Below, one piece after another: positions 25,267 to 34,765 of a DNA stretch of 64,000 nucleotides. A model generated the notes under the pieces. That model ran no database searches. It was not told the origin of the DNA and saw nothing but the letters and a program-made list of their open reading frames with translations. Position 1 is the first letter of the stretch; every line of letters starts with the position of its first letter. Both the position numbers and the translations under genes were made by a program. Origin of the DNA: Gammaproteobacteria bacterium. GTDB lineage: Bacteria; Pseudomonadota; Gammaproteobacteria; HK1. The stretch covers positions 40,857 to 104,856 of the forward strand of contig JAJFJV010000026.1 in assembly GCA_021773635.1 (NCBI GenBank), given 5' to 3'.

Positions 25267-26850
25267 TCAGGGTTTCAGAATGGTGTTGACCGGGGGGTGG
25301 GTCTCGTCAACTTTTGGGTAGTCCAGCGTGTAGTGCAGTCCGCGACTTTCATGGCGACTGAGCGCTGAACGGATGATGAGGTCCGCCACCATGGCAAGGT
25401 TGCGCAGCTCTATGAGGTCATTGCTGACGCGAAAATGGGTGTAGTACTCCCGGATTTCGTAGAGCAACAGATCCACCCGTCGCTTGGCCCGTTGCAAGCG
25501 CTTGGTGGTGCGTACGATACCCACGTAATCCCACATAAAACGCCGCAATTCGTCCCAATTATGGGACACCACCACTTCTTCATCGGAGTCAGTCACCCGG
25601 CTTTCGTCCCAGTCTGGCAAAGCTGGCGGCAGGGGACGATTGGCTATGTTGCCGGCAATGTGCGCGGCGGCGGAACGCGCCAGCACAAGGCATTCCAATA
25701 GTGAGTTACTGGCCATGCGATTGGCCCCGTGAAGCCCGGTAAATGCGACCTCACCGATGGCATAAAGCCCCGGCAAGTCAGTGCAGCCGTTGTGGTCGGT
25801 CATGACACCCCCACAGGTGTAATGGGCGGCAGGCACCACGGGGACGGGCTCCATGCACATGTCGATACCCAGTTTTTGGCAGCGTGCGTATACCGTGGGA
25901 AAGTGGGCGCGGATAAATTCAGCGGGTTTATGTGAGAGGTCCAGGTAGATGCACTCAGCACCGAGGCGCTTCATTTCGTGGTCCATGGCACGAGCGACAA
26001 TATCCCGCGGTGCCAGCTCACCCCGCGGATCAAAGCGTTCCATGAAGCGTTCGCCATTGGGTAACAGCAGCCTGCCGCCTTCTCCACGTACCGCCTCGGT
26101 AATCAGAAAAGAGTCAGCCCCTGGGGAATACAGGCAAGTGGGATGGAACTGGATAAATTCCATATTGGCCACCCGGCAGCCAGCACGCCAGGCCATGGCA
26201 ATGCCATCGCCGGTGGCGACATCGGGATTGCTGGTATAGAGATAAACCTTGCCCGCGCCACCCGTGGCGAGCACCGTCGTGCGGGCCCGAAAGCAGATCA
26301 CCTCTTTTTTGGTGCGTTCAAAGACATAGGCCCCAAGGCATCCCTGATCTTTGTTGTGGATCAGGTCGAGCATGAGGTGGGATTCGTGCAGGGTGATATT
26401 GGCGTGCGCCTTTACCTGGGCCAACAGGGAGCTTTGAATCTCCAGTCCCGTGGCATCGGCGGCATGAATGACACGGCGATGGCTGTGGCCGCCTTCACGG
26501 GTCAGGTGATAGCGGGATTCGCCATCGGAGTCCTTGTCACGGGTGAAGTCCACGCCTTGCTGAATAAGATCGCGTATGCACTCCGGACCGTGGGAGACCA
26601 CAAAATGAACGGTTTCTTCGTCGCACAATCCGGCGCCGGCCTCCAGAGTATCGGCAACGTGGGATGCTATGGAATCGTTCTCATCCATGACCACCGAAAC
26701 ACCACCCTGGGCGTAACGTGTGTTGCTCTCCAGCAGGGTCGCCTTGGCGAGAATCGCAATGCGGAGCCGGGGGGCGAGGCGCAGGGCAAGGCTAAGCCCG
26801 GCCGCGCCCGCACCAATAATCAGGACGTCACTTTCGTGCTGTTTGGTCAT
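25267..26850 (-). CDS. nadB: L-aspartate oxidase
   Basis: A 527-residue FAD enzyme that oxidises L-aspartate to iminoaspartate, the first step of de novo NAD synthesis with NadA. The FAD-binding [15 protein letters not shown] lies near the N-terminus. The succinate dehydrogenase/fumarate reductase-like signatures RYAQGG and [15 protein letters not shown] are present, as is the C-terminal helical domain with [11 protein letters not shown]. Length is close to E. coli NadB (540). It is monocistronic here; nadA and nadC are not in the window. Confidence 0.96.
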   Translation of the reverse strand: MTKQHESDVLIIGAGAAGLSLALRLAPRLRIAILAKATLLESNTRYAQGGVSVVMDENDSIASHVADTLEAGAGLCDEETVHFVVSHGPECIRDLIQQGVDFTRDKDSDGESRYHLTREGGHSHRRVIHAADATGLEIQSSLLAQVKAHANITLHESHLMLDLIHNKDQGCLGAYVFERTKKEVICFRARTTVLATGGAGKVYLYTSNPDVATGDGIAMAWRAGCRVANMEFIQFHPTCLYSPGADSFLITEAVRGEGGRLLLPNGERFMERFDPRGELAPRDIVARAMDHEMKRLGAECIYLDLSHKPAEFIRAHFPTVYARCQKLGIDMCMEPVPVVPAAHYTCGGVMTDHNGCTDLPGLYAIGEVAFTGLHGANRMASNSLLECLVLARSAAAHIAGNIANRPLPPALPDWDESRVTDSDEEVVVSHNWDELRRFMWDYVGIVRTTKRLQRAKRRVDLLLYEIREYYTHFRVSNDLIELRNLAMVADLIIRSALSRHESRGLHYTLDYPKVDETHPPVNTILKP

Positions 26851-27226
26851 GGAAGCTATTTGCTGGTGTGATTGGGTGAGCTTTTACCCGGTCCGCGGGG
26901 ACAAGCCTGCCGCGGCATGAATAGATCACAGGCCCCTTAGTATGGATAATGCCCCGCGGGCTTCTCTGGTGAGCGATTATATGTGGCGAACCATGGGGCA
27001 CTGCAAGCCGATAGTTCATCCTGCTATCTTGATGCAGACTGTAACCGTCTTCTGCCGGGCTATATCGAAGGAAATACTTTTTGTGTGAATATCCCGCCAT
27101 GCCGTGGCCTGTTTACCATGCGACCCCTTGTGTTTCCGCTCTTTTCAATCAAGGCGAACTATCTCTGCATCCCCATGTCTATGCGAGTAGACAGGGGACG
27201 GTTGGTGCCGGGGCAGGTGCTCTGAC
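26851..27226. other. long divergent intergenic region between nadB and rpoE
   Basis: These 376 bases hold no convincing gene. An 80-codon open frame on the plus strand (26983-27225) has no recognisable features. CCGCGG occurs twice 17 bp apart near 26896-26924. A sigma-E-like promoter is described separately, and the length suggests several promoters for rpoE as in other gammaproteobacteria. Confidence 0.5.
27156..27182 (+). promoter_or_regulatory. possible sigma-E autoregulatory promoter of rpoE
   Basis: GAACT (27156-27160) and TCTAT (27178-27182) are 17 bases apart, resembling GAACTT-N16/17-TCTGA. The leader would be about 37 nt and includes GGCAGG near the rpoE start. Autoregulation from such a promoter is known for rpoE/algU, but this match is imperfect. 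Confidence 0.4.
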
Positions 27227-27802
27227 ATGAGCGAAAGGCAAGTCGACCAGGCCCTGGTGGAGCGTGTACAGAATGGAGAGAAGGCGGCCTATGACCTGCT
27301 CGTCCTGAAATACCAGCACAAGGTGAATAAGCTGGTCGGACGCTTTGTCCGGGATCATTCCGAGGTGCTGGATGTATCCCAGGAGGCTTTTATCAAGGCC
27401 TATCGGGCACTGCCGAATTTTCGCGGCGACAGCGCCTTTTATACCTGGCTCTACCGTATTGCCATTAATACCGCGAAAAACTACCTGGCGTCCCGCAAGC
27501 GACGTCCGATTGCAATGGATCTTGGTACCAACGAGGAACAGGATTACAGCAGCGAGCCCAGATTACGCGATGACGACACCCCGGAGCGCCTGCTATTACA
27601 GAACGAGATCCAGCAGACGGTGGCAAAAACCATTGCCAATTTGCCCAAGGATCTCAAGCTTGCCGTTAGCCTGCGCGAGCTGGAGGGCCTGAGTTATGAG
27701 GAAATTGCCGAAGCCATGGACTGTCCCATTGGCACCGTTCGTTCACGGATTTTTCGCGCCCGGGAGGCGATAAACCGTGAACTGGAACCCTTGCTAGACT
27801 GA
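27227..27802 (+). CDS. rpoE: RNA polymerase sigma-E factor (RpoE/AlgU)
   Basis: A 191-residue ECF sigma factor controlling the envelope-stress regulon. Region 2 includes DVSQEAFIKAYRALPNFRGDSAFYTWLYRI-type sequence (about 47-82), nearly identical to E. coli RpoE. Region 4 includes LSYEEIAEAMDCPIGTVRSR, the -35-binding helix-turn-helix. rseA, rseB and a mucD-type protease follow in the same direction, the algU-mucA-mucB-mucD arrangement of pseudomonads. No rseC was found between rseB and mucD. Confidence 0.97.
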   Translation: MSERQVDQALVERVQNGEKAAYDLLVLKYQHKVNKLVGRFVRDHSEVLDVSQEAFIKAYRALPNFRGDSAFYTWLYRIAINTAKNYLASRKRRPIAMDLGTNEEQDYSSEPRLRDDDTPERLLLQNEIQQTVAKTIANLPKDLKLAVSLRELEGLSYEEIAEAMDCPIGTVRSRIFRAREAINRELEPLLD

Positions 27803-27822
27803 TTACAGCGGAAATCTGAACC

Positions 27823-28362
27823 ATGCATGAACGTGAACAACAGCTATCTGCCCTGATGGACGGGGAATTGGAAGCGCCGGCTATGGAGGCTGCGCTGGAT
27901 GAACTGCTTGCGGATGAAGGGCTACGACAGACCTGGGGGCGCTATCATCTCGCACGGGATGCGATGCGTGATGGTCTGGCCGCGGAGGAGAAGGGCGAGC
28001 TGAGCGCACGTATCCGGCAGGCGCTGGAAGATGCACCGACGGCTCCGGTAACAGAGCTTCATCCAAAACGGAATCTCGCTCGCTATACCCGCCCTGTCGT
28101 TGGATTTGCCCTTGCCGCCTCGGTGGCCCTATTTGCAGTACTCGGGGTGCTCAAATTGCAGGACCGTGGCAGCGCGCCTGAGCTTCTCGCACAAAATGCC
28201 GTTGCCCCACAGGCCACGGCGATTCGCTGGGATGTGGGACGTCCCGCGGTGGAAGCTCGGCTCAATAGCTACCTTGTGCACCACAGCGAATATCAGTCTG
28301 CTCCGATGAACGGAATGCTGCCCTATGTTCGGGTGGTGGGCTATAACAGCAGTGGCCACTAA
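27823..28362 (+). CDS. rseA: anti-sigma-E factor RseA (MucA-like)
   Basis: A 179-residue single-pass inner-membrane protein that holds sigma-E inactive and is cut by DegS and RseP under stress. The N-terminal cytoplasmic domain (about 1-85) carries the family features QLSALMDGELE and LRQTWGRYHLARDAMR. A transmembrane helix lies at about 91-109 (PVVGFALAASVALFAVLGV). The periplasmic domain follows and should bind RseB. It starts 20 bp after rpoE. Confidence 0.93.
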   Translation: MHEREQQLSALMDGELEAPAMEAALDELLADEGLRQTWGRYHLARDAMRDGLAAEEKGELSARIRQALEDAPTAPVTELHPKRNLARYTRPVVGFALAASVALFAVLGVLKLQDRGSAPELLAQNAVAPQATAIRWDVGRPAVEARLNSYLVHHSEYQSAPMNGMLPYVRVVGYNSSGH

Positions 28363-29356
28363 CATTTTTCTCTTGCTTAAACGCGTTTGCTGCCGCCAAT
28401 TTTTGACGGCGGCAACCTTGTTTTTTCTGACCGCGCCGGCATGGGCGGAAAACGGGGAGTCCGAGGCGCTGGCGTGGCTACAGCGGATGGTGGAGGCGGC
28501 GCAGAGTCAGAATTACGATGGTACCTTCATCTATCGCAGCGGCGATCAGATGGAATCCATGCGTGTCATCCACCGTGCCGATGCCAACGGTGAACGGGAA
28601 CGACTGGTTTCCCTGAGTGGCGTGGCCCGTGAGGTGTTGCGTACCGGCTCCCAGGTGATCTGTATCCTGCCCGACAACCAATCGATCATCGTGGGTGCCA
28701 GTCATCCGCGTTCGCGCAGTTTCCCGCGTGTGTCCGGCAAAGGTGATCTTTTCAAACAGTCCTATTTACTCCAGGTCTCGGATGGGCAGCGGGTGGCCGG
28801 GCGAAATACCAAGACCATTCATATGGAACCCCGGGACCAATATCGCTATGGGCACCGTTTGTCTGTGGACCGGAAAAGTGGTCTGTTGTTGAAGACCGAG
28901 GTGGTGGGCAGGAAAGGCGAGGTGCTGGAACAGATTGTCTACACTAGCTTGAGCCTGCCAGACGAAATTCCCGACAGCCTGCTCGAACCCGCCATCCGGG
29001 GCGAACATTTTAAACGCTACACCATTGATGATGCCCTGAGTAAAAAGGGGGCACCTGGCCTGACAAGCTGGAAGGTCAAGTGGCTGCCCGCGGGCTTCAC
29101 CATGGGTGAGCGGACGCAGGCCCCGATACCTACTCGCAGCGCGCCCGTCGAGCATCTTTTCTACAGTGACGGGCTGGCCTCATTTTCTGTCTATATAGAG
29201 AAAATTACCGAGGTGAAAGAACCGCTAAAGGGCGCATCCCGCATGGGTGCCATGAACGCCTTTGGCGTCGTGCTGGAACGTTCCCAGGTCACCGTAGTTG
29301 GCGAGGTGCCCGAGATGACGGTACGCACCGTGGCCGAATCTGTTTCTCCTCAGTAA
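28352..29356 (+). CDS. rseB: sigma-E regulatory protein RseB (MucB-like)
   Basis: A periplasmic protein of about 334 residues that binds RseA and protects it from DegS until lipopolysaccharide or misfolded proteins displace it. A signal peptide ends at APAWA just before ENGE. The mature protein has the MucB/RseB N-domain (ALAWLQRMVEAAQSQNYDGTF type) and the C-terminal domain that senses ligands. The start is uncertain: the GTG at 28352 overlaps the rseA end by 11 bp and gives a normal signal peptide, while an ATG at 28325 adds nine residues. Confidence 0.9.
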   Translation: MATNIFLLLKRVCCRQFLTAATLFFLTAPAWAENGESEALAWLQRMVEAAQSQNYDGTFIYRSGDQMESMRVIHRADANGERERLVSLSGVAREVLRTGSQVICILPDNQSIIVGASHPRSRSFPRVSGKGDLFKQSYLLQVSDGQRVAGRNTKTIHMEPRDQYRYGHRLSVDRKSGLLLKTEVVGRKGEVLEQIVYTSLSLPDEIPDSLLEPAIRGEHFKRYTIDDALSKKGAPGLTSWKVKWLPAGFTMGERTQAPIPTRSAPVEHLFYSDGLASFSVYIEKITEVKEPLKGASRMGAMNAFGVVLERSQVTVVGEVPEMTVRTVAESVSPQ

Positions 29357-29439
29357 GTCGCCAGCCCTAAGTAAGCACAAGTATTCAAGTGACGAGTTTT
29401 CCCTCAAACATAAATCCAGTAAATCCGGGTAATACATCC

Positions 29440-30870
29440 ATGAGTAATATGCGCTATCTGAAAAAACTGCTTTCGGTGCTGATCTTTGGCCTGCTGGTCA
29501 GCGTTCATTACACGGCGTGGTCGCGTTCTCTGCCGGACTTTACCGATTTGGTGGAACGTTATAGTCCGGCGGTGGTAAATATCAGCACCACGCAAAAGGT
29601 GAAAAAGCGGGCCGGCCCAGCCTTGCCCAAAGGCCTGGAACTTCCCGATATTCCCGAAGATAGCCCGCTACATGACTTCTTTCGCCGCTTTTTTGGAGAA
29701 GGGGGCGGCGGTGGTCAGGAATTTGATGCCCAGTCACTGGGTTCCGGCTTCATCATTAGTGCGGACGGATACATCATTACCAATAATCACGTGATCAAGG
29801 GTGCTGACGAAATCATCGTGCGCCTCAGCGACCGGCGTGAATTGGCCGCAAGGATTGTGGGCGGGGACCCGCGTAGCGATATCGCCCTGCTGAAAATTGA
29901 TGCCGAAGGCCTGCCTGTGGTCAAGACGGGCGCCGATTACCCCCTCAAGGTTGGCGAATGGGTGCTCGCCATCGGTTCTCCCTTTGGTTTCGATCACTCG
30001 GTAACTGCTGGCATCGTCAGCGCCAAGGGGCGCAGCCTGCCGCGTGAGAACTATGTGCCTTTCATTCAGACCGACGTCGCTATCAATCCCGGCAACTCCG
30101 GTGGGCCCTTGTTCAACCTGAACGGTGAAGTGGTTGGCGTTAACTCGCAAATCTATAGCCGCACCGGTGGTTTCATGGGCCTTTCCTTCGCCATTCCCAT
30201 TGCCGATGCGATGAATGTGGTGGAGCAGTTGCGGGAGAATGGCAAGGTCTCACGCGGCTGGCTGGGAGTCATGATTCAGGACGTCACCCGGGAACTGGCC
30301 GAATCCTTCGGGATGGACAAACCCAAAGGGGCGCTGATCGCCAAGGTATTGCCGGGTAGCCCGGCGGAGCAGGCGGGCCTGCAGGTGGGTGATGTGGTGC
30401 TTAAATTCGACGGGAAAACGGTCAAAAGATCCTCTGACCTTCCCCCTCTCGTGGGCCGTACGCGCAAGGGTGTGCGGGTGCCGGTGCACGTTTTGCGCGC
30501 GGGCAAGGGAAAAACCTTGCGTGTATTGATTGCGGAACTGCCGGAGGAGGAGACACTGGCGGCGAAAACTGACCCTGAAACCACCACCGATCATCGCCTC
30601 GGGCTGGTGGTCAGGGACCTCGACGCCACTGCGCGCAAGCGCTACAAGGTGGTAAAGGGCGGGGTGCTTGTTGCCATAGTGGAGGAAGGGCCCGCCCGGC
30701 AGGCGGGAATTCGGGGCAAGGACGTCCTCCTCATGCTGAACGGCAAACGGATTGAAGATAGTGCCCATTTCAAACGGCTGGCCGAGGGATTACCGGCTGG
30801 AAAGGCCATCTCGGTCTATCTTCAGCGTGCGGGTAATCCCATGTTTTTGCCGCTGCGAGTGCCCCAGTAA
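29440..30870 (+). CDS. mucD: periplasmic serine endoprotease MucD (DegP/DegQ family)
   Basis: A 476-residue HtrA-family protease/chaperone that degrades misfolded envelope proteins. After a signal peptide (about 8-27), the trypsin-like domain carries the triad H117 (NNHVIKG), D147 (RSDIALLK) and S220 (GNSGGPLF). Two PDZ domains follow, near 265-355 and 385-470. The ATG at 29440 is preferred over a GTG at 29389 because it places the hydrophobic signal correctly. Its position after rseB matches mucD in the algU cluster of Pseudomonas. Confidence 0.94.
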   Translation: MSNMRYLKKLLSVLIFGLLVSVHYTAWSRSLPDFTDLVERYSPAVVNISTTQKVKKRAGPALPKGLELPDIPEDSPLHDFFRRFFGEGGGGGQEFDAQSLGSGFIISADGYIITNNHVIKGADEIIVRLSDRRELAARIVGGDPRSDIALLKIDAEGLPVVKTGADYPLKVGEWVLAIGSPFGFDHSVTAGIVSAKGRSLPRENYVPFIQTDVAINPGNSGGPLFNLNGEVVGVNSQIYSRTGGFMGLSFAIPIADAMNVVEQLRENGKVSRGWLGVMIQDVTRELAESFGMDKPKGALIAKVLPGSPAEQAGLQVGDVVLKFDGKTVKRSSDLPPLVGRTRKGVRVPVHVLRAGKGKTLRVLIAELPEEETLAAKTDPETTTDHRLGLVVRDLDATARKRYKVVKGGVLVAIVEEGPARQAGIRGKDVLLMLNGKRIEDSAHFKRLAEGLPAGKAISVYLQRAGNPMFLPLRVPQ

Positions 30871-30892
30871 GGCCCTCCCGGGCAATAATATC

Positions 30893-30921
30893 TTGGTGCA
30901 TTCCGGGCAAGGGACTATGAT
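30893..30921 (+). promoter_or_regulatory. probable sigma-70 promoter for lepA-lepB
   Basis: TTGGTG (30893-30898) and TATGAT (30916-30921) are 17 bp apart. The -10 box lies exactly between inverted GGGAC and GTCCC arms (30911-30926), which could act as an operator. The predicted leader of about 80 nt contains two hairpins. Confidence 0.5.
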
Positions 30922-30931
30922 GTCCCGCTAG

Positions 30932-30955
30932 CCGTGCCGCCGCTGGGTGGCACGG
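30932..30955 (+). promoter_or_regulatory. first hairpin of the lepA leader
   Basis: A perfect 7-bp stem CCGTGCC / GGCACGG with a 10-base loop. It is followed by GTTTC, not a convincing T-run, so it could be a weak mucD terminator or a leader structure. Confidence 0.5.
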
Positions 30956-30977
30956 GTTTCCCGACAACACGATTTAT

Positions 30978-31000
30978 GGGCGTCCTGATGGCGCCCTTTT
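30978..31000 (+). promoter_or_regulatory. terminator-like hairpin just upstream of lepA
   Basis: A 5-bp GC stem GGGCG / CGCCC with a 9-base loop is followed by TTTTGCTTT. It ends 7 nt before the lepA ATG (31008), leaving no room for a Shine-Dalgarno. It may be an attenuator or initiation-control element. Confidence 0.45.
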
Positions 31001-31007
31001 GCTTTGT

Positions 31008-32804
31008 ATGAAACAAATCCGCAACTTCTCAATCATCGCCCACATCGACCACGGCAAGTCCACCCTGGCGGATCGCTTTATCCAGATATGTGGTGGCTTG
31101 AGCGAGCGGGAAATGGCCACTCAGGTGCTCGATTCCATGGATCTCGAGCGTGAGCGCGGTATCACCATCAAGGCCCAGAGCGTCACCCTTGATTATCGTG
31201 GCTCGGACGGCACCGAGTATCAGTTGAATTTCATCGATACCCCGGGACATGTGGATTTTTCCTACGAGGTATCGCGCTCACTGGCGGCCTGCGAAGGGGC
31301 ATTACTGGTCGTGGATGTTACCCAGGGAGTGGAGGCTCAGAGCGTGGCCAATTGCTATATGGCCATCGACCAGGGGCTGGAGATCATCCCGGTACTTAAC
31401 AAGATCGATCTTCCCTCGGCAGAGCCCGAGCGAGTCGTCCAGGAAATTGAAGAAATCATCGGCCTGGAGGCCGATGATGCACTGCAAGTCAGCGCCAAGA
31501 GTGGTATCGGGATTGCGGAGCTGCTCGAACAACTGGTGGCCAAGGTGCCGCCCCCCAAAGGCGATCCCACAGCCCCCTTGCAGGCGCTGATCATTGATTC
31601 GTGGTTTGATAATTATCTTGGTGTGGTCTCGCTGGTGCGGGTGGTTAATGGTGCGCTCGGGGCGAATCAGGTGATCCGGGTGATGTCCACCGGGCGCAAA
31701 CACAAGGTGGACAAGCTCGGGGTATTCACGCCGAAACGCCTCGACCTGCCGGAGCTCCGTGCCGGCGAAGTGGGCTACGTGGTGGCGGGTATCAAGGATA
31801 TTGAAGGGGCCCCGGTGGGGGATACCCTGACTGCCGAGGACAATCCGGCCGATAGCTCTTTGCCCGGTTTTCAGCCGGTAAAACCACAAGTCTATGCCGG
31901 GCTTTACCCGATTGACTCCAGTGACTTTGAGGCCTTTCGCGAGGCGCTCGGCAAGCTGCGCCTGAATGATGCAGCCTTTCATTTCGAGCCTGAAACCTCC
32001 CAGGCCCTGGGCTTTGGTTTTCGCTGCGGCTTTCTTGGCATGCTGCACATGGAGATCATCCAGGAGCGTCTGGAGCGTGAATACAATCTCGACCTCATTA
32101 CCACCGCCCCCACCGTAGTCTATGAAATTCTGACGACCGCCGGGGAACTGGTGTATATCGACAATCCTGCTCACCTGCCGCCGGTCAATCAGGTGGATGA
32201 AATTCGCGAGCCCATCGTACTCGCCGATATTCTGGTCCCGGAAGCCTATCTGGGTAATGTGATTTCACTGTGTGTGGAAAAACGCGGGGTGCAGAAAAAA
32301 CTCATGTATGTGGGCAAGCAAATTTCGCTGGCCTATGAATTGCCCATGAACGAGGTGGTACTGGACTTCTTTGATCGCCTTAAATCCGTGAGTCGCGGTT
32401 ACGCGTCGCTGGATTACCATTTTGTGCGCTACCAGCTGGCACCCCTGCAGAAGCTGGATATTCTTATCAACGGGGAGCGGGTCGACGCCCTGTCGCTGAT
32501 CGTACATCGGGATCTCAGCCATCTGCGTGGTCGTGAGTTGACCGAGAAAATGAAGGAGATCATTCCGCGACAGATGTTCGACGTGGCCATTCAGGCAGCA
32601 GTGGGCTCGCGCATAGTCGCCCGGCAAACGGTCAAGGCACTGCGCAAGAATGTAACCGCCAAATGTTATGGCGGTGATGTGAGCCGCAAGCGCAAGCTGC
32701 TGGAAAAACAAAAGGCGGGTAAAAAGCGCATGAAACAGGTGGGCAGGGTGGAAATTCCGCAAGAGGCCTTTCTCGCCGTACTACGCATGGGGAAACAGGG
32801 ATGA
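31008..32804 (+). CDS. lepA: elongation factor 4 (LepA)
   Basis: A 598-residue translational GTPase that acts on ribosomes, affecting initiation and back-translocation. GTPase motifs are clear: G1 [10 protein letters not shown] near 10-19, G3 DTPGHVDF and G4 NKID. The C-terminal unique domain with [18 protein letters not shown] is present. The ATG at 31008 gives the canonical [14 protein letters not shown]; a TTG nine bases upstream is unlikely. It overlaps lepB by 4 bp (ATGA). Upstream hairpins leave no visible ribosome-binding site. Confidence 0.97.
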   Translation: MKQIRNFSIIAHIDHGKSTLADRFIQICGGLSEREMATQVLDSMDLERERGITIKAQSVTLDYRGSDGTEYQLNFIDTPGHVDFSYEVSRSLAACEGALLVVDVTQGVEAQSVANCYMAIDQGLEIIPVLNKIDLPSAEPERVVQEIEEIIGLEADDALQVSAKSGIGIAELLEQLVAKVPPPKGDPTAPLQALIIDSWFDNYLGVVSLVRVVNGALGANQVIRVMSTGRKHKVDKLGVFTPKRLDLPELRAGEVGYVVAGIKDIEGAPVGDTLTAEDNPADSSLPGFQPVKPQVYAGLYPIDSSDFEAFREALGKLRLNDAAFHFEPETSQALGFGFRCGFLGMLHMEIIQERLEREYNLDLITTAPTVVYEILTTAGELVYIDNPAHLPPVNQVDEIREPIVLADILVPEAYLGNVISLCVEKRGVQKKLMYVGKQISLAYELPMNEVVLDFFDRLKSVSRGYASLDYHFVRYQLAPLQKLDILINGERVDALSLIVHRDLSHLRGRELTEKMKEIIPRQMFDVAIQAAVGSRIVARQTVKALRKNVTAKCYGGDVSRKRKLLEKQKAGKKRMKQVGRVEIPQEAFLAVLRMGKQG

Positions 32805-33580
32805 ATTGGGATTTTCCGACTGTCATGGTGCTGCTGGTGGTTATCAGTGGCCTTATATGGGCCGTGGATGCCTGGCTGCTGGCACCCCATCGGACAGAGA
32901 CAGAAACCGAGGCGGTGGCAGAGTCCAAGGTGGTGGAATATGCACGCTCCTTCTTCCCGATTTTCCTGGCGGTACTGTTACTGCGCTCTTTTTTAGTGGA
33001 ACCCTTCCGTATCCCCTCGAATTCCATGATGCCCACGCTGTTGACCGGCGACTTCATTTTGGTGAACAAATATACCTATGGCATTCGCCTTCCCGTGCTG
33101 AACCGCAAAATTCTGTCACTCGGTCGGCCTCAACGGGGGGATGTCATTGTATTTCGCTATCCCAAAGACCCGACCACACCTTTTATAAAAAGGGTGGTGG
33201 GCGAGCCGGGCGATCACATCAGCTATTACAACAAGGTGCTCTACGTCAACGGCGTGGCTTCAGCCCAGGAAGTGCTGGGTATCTATCAGGGTACGGGCTC
33301 CGGGAGCGAGATGACTGGAGCCAGCCTGCGCCATGAGGCATTGGGGGAGGTGGGCCACAGCATGCTCGTACAGGGTGAAATGCCCTCGGTTGAGGGAGAG
33401 ATGGTGGTCCCGGAAGGGCATTATTTTGTGCTCGGCGACAACCGTGACAACAGCCGTGACAGCCGTTACTGGGGCACGGTCCCGGATGAAAACCTGATTG
33501 GCAAGGCCTTTGCCATCTGGATGCACTGGGATTGGGGCTTTGGTCCATCCTGGGGGCGCATTGGTCAGAGCATCGATTGA
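32801..33580 (+). CDS. lepB: signal peptidase I
   Basis: A 259-residue inner-membrane serine protease that removes signal peptides from exported proteins. Two N-terminal transmembrane helices (about 6-27 and 50-66) are followed by the periplasmic catalytic domain. The catalytic Ser is S75 in SNSMMPTL and the general base is K130 in [11 protein letters not shown]. The late box [14 protein letters not shown] is present. The 4-bp overlap with lepA is the classical lepA-lepB arrangement. Confidence 0.96.
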   Translation: MNWDFPTVMVLLVVISGLIWAVDAWLLAPHRTETETEAVAESKVVEYARSFFPIFLAVLLLRSFLVEPFRIPSNSMMPTLLTGDFILVNKYTYGIRLPVLNRKILSLGRPQRGDVIVFRYPKDPTTPFIKRVVGEPGDHISYYNKVLYVNGVASAQEVLGIYQGTGSGSEMTGASLRHEALGEVGHSMLVQGEMPSVEGEMVVPEGHYFVLGDNRDNSRDSRYWGTVPDENLIGKAFAIWMHWDWGFGPSWGRIGQSID

Positions 33581-33665
33581 CAGGCTTCTGGCGGTAGCCT
33601 TGAAGCGATGGGATAATCGTCCGCCACAGATGGGTGGCCATAACAGCAAAAGGGAGAGCCTGGCG

Positions 33666-34043
33666 ATGAAAAGCTTGAGAAAACAACGCGGAATGACCGC
33701 ATCGGGCCTGATGTTCGGTTTGGTGCTGGCGGCATTGGTGGTACTGCTGGGTCTCAAAGTGTTTCCGATGTATATGGAGAGCTTCAAGATTGACACGGCC
33801 ATGGAAAGTCTTATCGCCGATAGCAAGATAGTCGATCGAAGCAAGCGTGAGATTATCTTCTCTTTGCTCAAGCGTCTGGATATCGACGATGTAAGGCGTA
33901 TCAATGAGCAGACCTACAAAGAATTCGTCAAGGTCAGCAAGGTGAAGCGCAAGGTGAGCATTCAGGTTAAGTACCGTGTCGAGGTGCCCCTGTTTTCCAA
34001 TCTTTCACTCGTAGGCGATTTTGACAAGCTGGTAGAAAACTAG
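33666..34043 (+). CDS. DUF4845 family membrane protein
   Basis: A 125-residue protein of the DUF4845 family, commonly encoded between lepB and rnc in gammaproteobacteria; its function is unknown. One N-terminal transmembrane helix (about 9-34, with GMTASGLMFGLVLAALVVLLGL) resembles a pilin-like start. A basic C-terminal domain follows with FVKVSKVKRKVSIQVKY. The ATG at 33666 is chosen because AGGGAGAG lies just upstream and the N-terminus fits; the frame is open further upstream. Confidence 0.85.
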   Translation: MKSLRKQRGMTASGLMFGLVLAALVVLLGLKVFPMYMESFKIDTAMESLIADSKIVDRSKREIIFSLLKRLDIDDVRRINEQTYKEFVKVSKVKRKVSIQVKYRVEVPLFSNLSLVGDFDKLVEN

Positions 34044-34087
34044 ATTCTTCAGCACCCGCCAGCAGGTGGGCGCGTTCGAGTGAAAAT

Positions 34088-34765
34088 ATGACCCCGTTGA
34101 ATACCCGGCTTGCCCCCCGGCTGGGTTATCTCTTCAAGGATTCCGTGCTGCTCGCCCGGGCCCTGAGGCACCGCAGTGCCGGCAATGAACATAATGAGCG
34201 CCTGGAGTTTCTTGGCGACTCATTACTCGGATTTATTATTGGTGAAACCCTGTATCAGAAATTCCCGCAGGCCCGGGAAGGTGAACTGACACGTATGCGG
34301 GCGGCACTGGTGAAGGGCGACACCCTGGCGGAAATTGCGCGGGCGCTGGAGATCGGGTCCTTTCTTGAACTCGGGGCGGGAGAGCTAAAAAGTGGTGGTC
34401 GGAAACGGCCCTCGATCCTGGCTGATTCAGTTGAAGCCCTGATTGGTGCCGTCTACCTGGATGGGGGTATGGACTGTTGCCGGGAAACTATCCTGCTTCT
34501 CTATCGCGAACGCCTTGCCGCGATAAGCAATCCGCAGATGGTCAAGGATTCCAAGACGCGGCTGCAGGAATGGTTGCAGGCACACAATCTGCCGCTGCCG
34601 GTCTATCGGATCGCGGAACAGGCGGGCAGCGACCACCAGCGACAATTCCTGGTGGAGTGTCGGCTCCCGCACACCGGAAAGACTTTTCGCGGCTCCGGAA
34701 GCAACCGGCGCAAGGCGGAGCAAAATGCCGCAAGTCAGGCCATCAACAGGGTGGACAATGACTGA
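34088..34765 (+). CDS. rnc: ribonuclease III
   Basis: A 225-residue double-strand-specific endoribonuclease that processes rRNA and structured mRNAs. The signature NERLEFLGDSLLG at 36-48 holds the metal ligands, followed by PSILADSVEALIGAVYLDGG. A C-terminal double-stranded RNA-binding domain spans about 152-222. The end overlaps era by 8 bp, the typical rnc-era coupling. Confidence 0.97.
   Translation: MTPLNTRLAPRLGYLFKDSVLLARALRHRSAGNEHNERLEFLGDSLLGFIIGETLYQKFPQAREGELTRMRAALVKGDTLAEIARALEIGSFLELGAGELKSGGRKRPSILADSVEALIGAVYLDGGMDCCRETILLLYRERLAAISNPQMVKDSKTRLQEWLQAHNLPLPVYRIAEQAGSDHQRQFLVECRLPHTGKTFRGSGSNRRKAEQNAASQAINRVDND

Noticed and set aside
26143..26871. 242-codon plus-strand open frame within nadB
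   Set aside because: Fully antisense to nadB, which has intact FAD and catalytic motifs. It has no homology that I can recognise.
26983..27225. 80-codon open frame upstream of rpoE
   Set aside because: No ribosome-binding site or family features, and it covers the likely sigma-E promoter region.
30948..30963. Sigma-54-like TGGCACGG upstream of lepA
   Set aside because: The -24 half matches, but the -12 half (TTTCCC) lacks the invariant GC. It is part of the hairpin instead.
31302..32174. 290-codon minus-strand open frame within lepA
   Set aside because: Shadow of the conserved lepA coding strand.
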